Origin: Rhynchopus euleeides
Taxonomy: Eukaryota > Euglenozoa > Diplonemea > Diplonemida > Diplonemidae
Reading direction: 5' to 3'
DNA: 64,000 bases
NCBI GenBank assembly: GCA_963210315.1
Contig: OY723302.1
Location: forward strand, 930,001 to 994,000
The notes below the pieces were generated by a model. The model worked only from the letters and a program-made list of their open reading frames with translations. It was not told the DNA's origin and did no database searches. The translations under genes were made by a program, and so were the position numbers. Below, piece by piece: positions 63,228 to 64,000 of this stretch (its first letter is position 1; each line of letters starts with the position of its first letter).

Positions 63228-64000
63228 CACTGGGCCGAGCCGACGAGTCGTGTCCAGACACTGGGCCGAGCCCAGGAGTGCTGTCCAGACACTGGGCCGA
63301 GCCCAGGAGTGATGTCCAGACCCTGGGCCGAGCCAGGGAGTGGTGTCCAGACCCTGGGCCGAGCCCAGGAGTGCTGTCCAGACACTGGGCCGAGCCCAGG
63401 AGTGATGTCCAGACCCTGGGCCGAGCCAGGGAGTGGTGTCCAGACACTGGGCCGAGCCCAGGAGTGATGTCCAGACCCTGGGCCGAGCCAGGGAGTGGTG
63501 TCCAGACACTGGGCCGAGCCCAGGAGTGATGTCCAGACACTGGGCCGAGCCAGGGAGTGGTGTCCAGACACTGGGCCGAGCCCAGGAGTGATGTCCAGAC
63601 ACTGGGCCGAGCCAGGGAGTGGTGTCCAGACACTGGGCCGAGCCCAGGAGTGATGTCCAGACACTGGGCCGAGCCAGGGAGTGGTGTCCAGACACTGGGC
63701 CGAGCCCAGGAGTGCTGTCCAGACACTGGGCCGAGCCAGGGAGTGGTGTCCAGACACTGGGCCGAGCCCAGGAGTGATGTCCAGACACTGGGCCGAGCCA
63801 GGGAGTGGTGTCCAGACACTGGGCCGAGCCCAGGAGTGATGTCCAGACCCTGGGCCGAGCCAGGGAGTGGTGTCCAGACACTGGGCCGAGCCCAGGAGTG
63901 ATGTCCAGACACTGGGCCGAGCCAGGGAGTGGTGTCCAGACACTGGGCCGAGCCCAGGAGTGATGTCCAGACACTGGGCCGAGCCAGGGAGTGGTGTCCA
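63228..64000. repeat. Minisatellite 2: 31-bp unit, about 25 copies, runs off the window
   Basis: The unit is CACTGGGCCGAGCCCAGGAG followed by TGATGTCCAGA. Two variants alternate (GCCCAGGAGTGATG and GCCAGGGAGTGGTG), giving a 62-bp dimer, regular in most of the array and less so in the first six units. It shares GGGCCGAGCC..G.AGTG.TGTCC.GA with minisatellite 1, so the two arrays have a common origin. Confidence 0.92.

Noticed and set aside
60976-64000. CRISPR-like array
   Set aside because: The units are contiguous tandem repeats without unique spacers, in eukaryotic-type DNA.

Overview
The window looks like nuclear DNA of a GC-rich protist, most likely a euglenozoan and perhaps a diplonemid. 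This is an inference from four things seen together. (1) Every credible host gene lies on the + strand, from about 0.3 to 44 kb. (2) Several genes have a pyrimidine tract ending in AG just before the ATG, in one case directly against it, as expected of spliced-leader trans-splicing acceptors. (3) There are a few short cis-introns that begin GTATG and end CACAG or GACAG. (4) The retroelement near the right end has the Gag / tyrosine recombinase / RT-RNase H order of the VIPER/TATE type known from trypanosomatids. The window contains no rRNA gene or spliced-leader gene that would settle the identity.

Gene-rich part (0.3-44 kb). In order: a seven-bladed WD40-type propeller (322-1305); a ubiquitin-like plus WD40 protein (3155-4270); a large ankyrin-headed protein (5235-9116); a coiled-coil protein (9801-10997); a multi-pass membrane protein (11535-12317); a broken ankyrin-WD40 gene (12685-13568); a signal-anchor protein (14176-14721); a two-exon proline-rich protein (15100-16640); a low-complexity basic protein (18262-20070); a membrane protein with about ten segments (20713-21846); a secreted histidine phosphatase (22410-23321); a small zinc-ribbon-like protein (24325-25050); a giant BEACH-WD40 protein of about 4,099 residues with two introns (25481-37992); and a three-exon protein of 187 residues (42984-44113). 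No pathway links these genes; the only common theme is repeat scaffolds (WD40, ankyrin, BEACH).

Mobile-element part (39.4-60.6 kb). From 39.4 kb the window fills with terminal-inverted-repeat elements, each with TA on both sides. They lie at 39.38-40.18, 40.19-41.64, 41.94-42.30, 45.60-45.93 and 48.34-53.34 kb, and probably 54.62-60.56 kb. Several sit in C-runs and one has landed in the tip of another. Short poly(A)-tailed retroposons with target-site duplications are nested in them. The last TA element contains a whole-looking VIPER/Ngaro-like tyrosine-recombinase retroelement with split direct repeats (55705-60418). A small inverted-repeat family (ends AAAAAGATA) also occurs between genes at 4.4 and 12.4 kb, and at 51.1 kb.

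Right end (61-64 kb). Two related minisatellites with 31-bp units and distinct higher-order structure flank a spacer of about 0.7 kb; the second runs off the window. Together with the retroelement they suggest a subtelomeric or other heterochromatic block, which is an inference.
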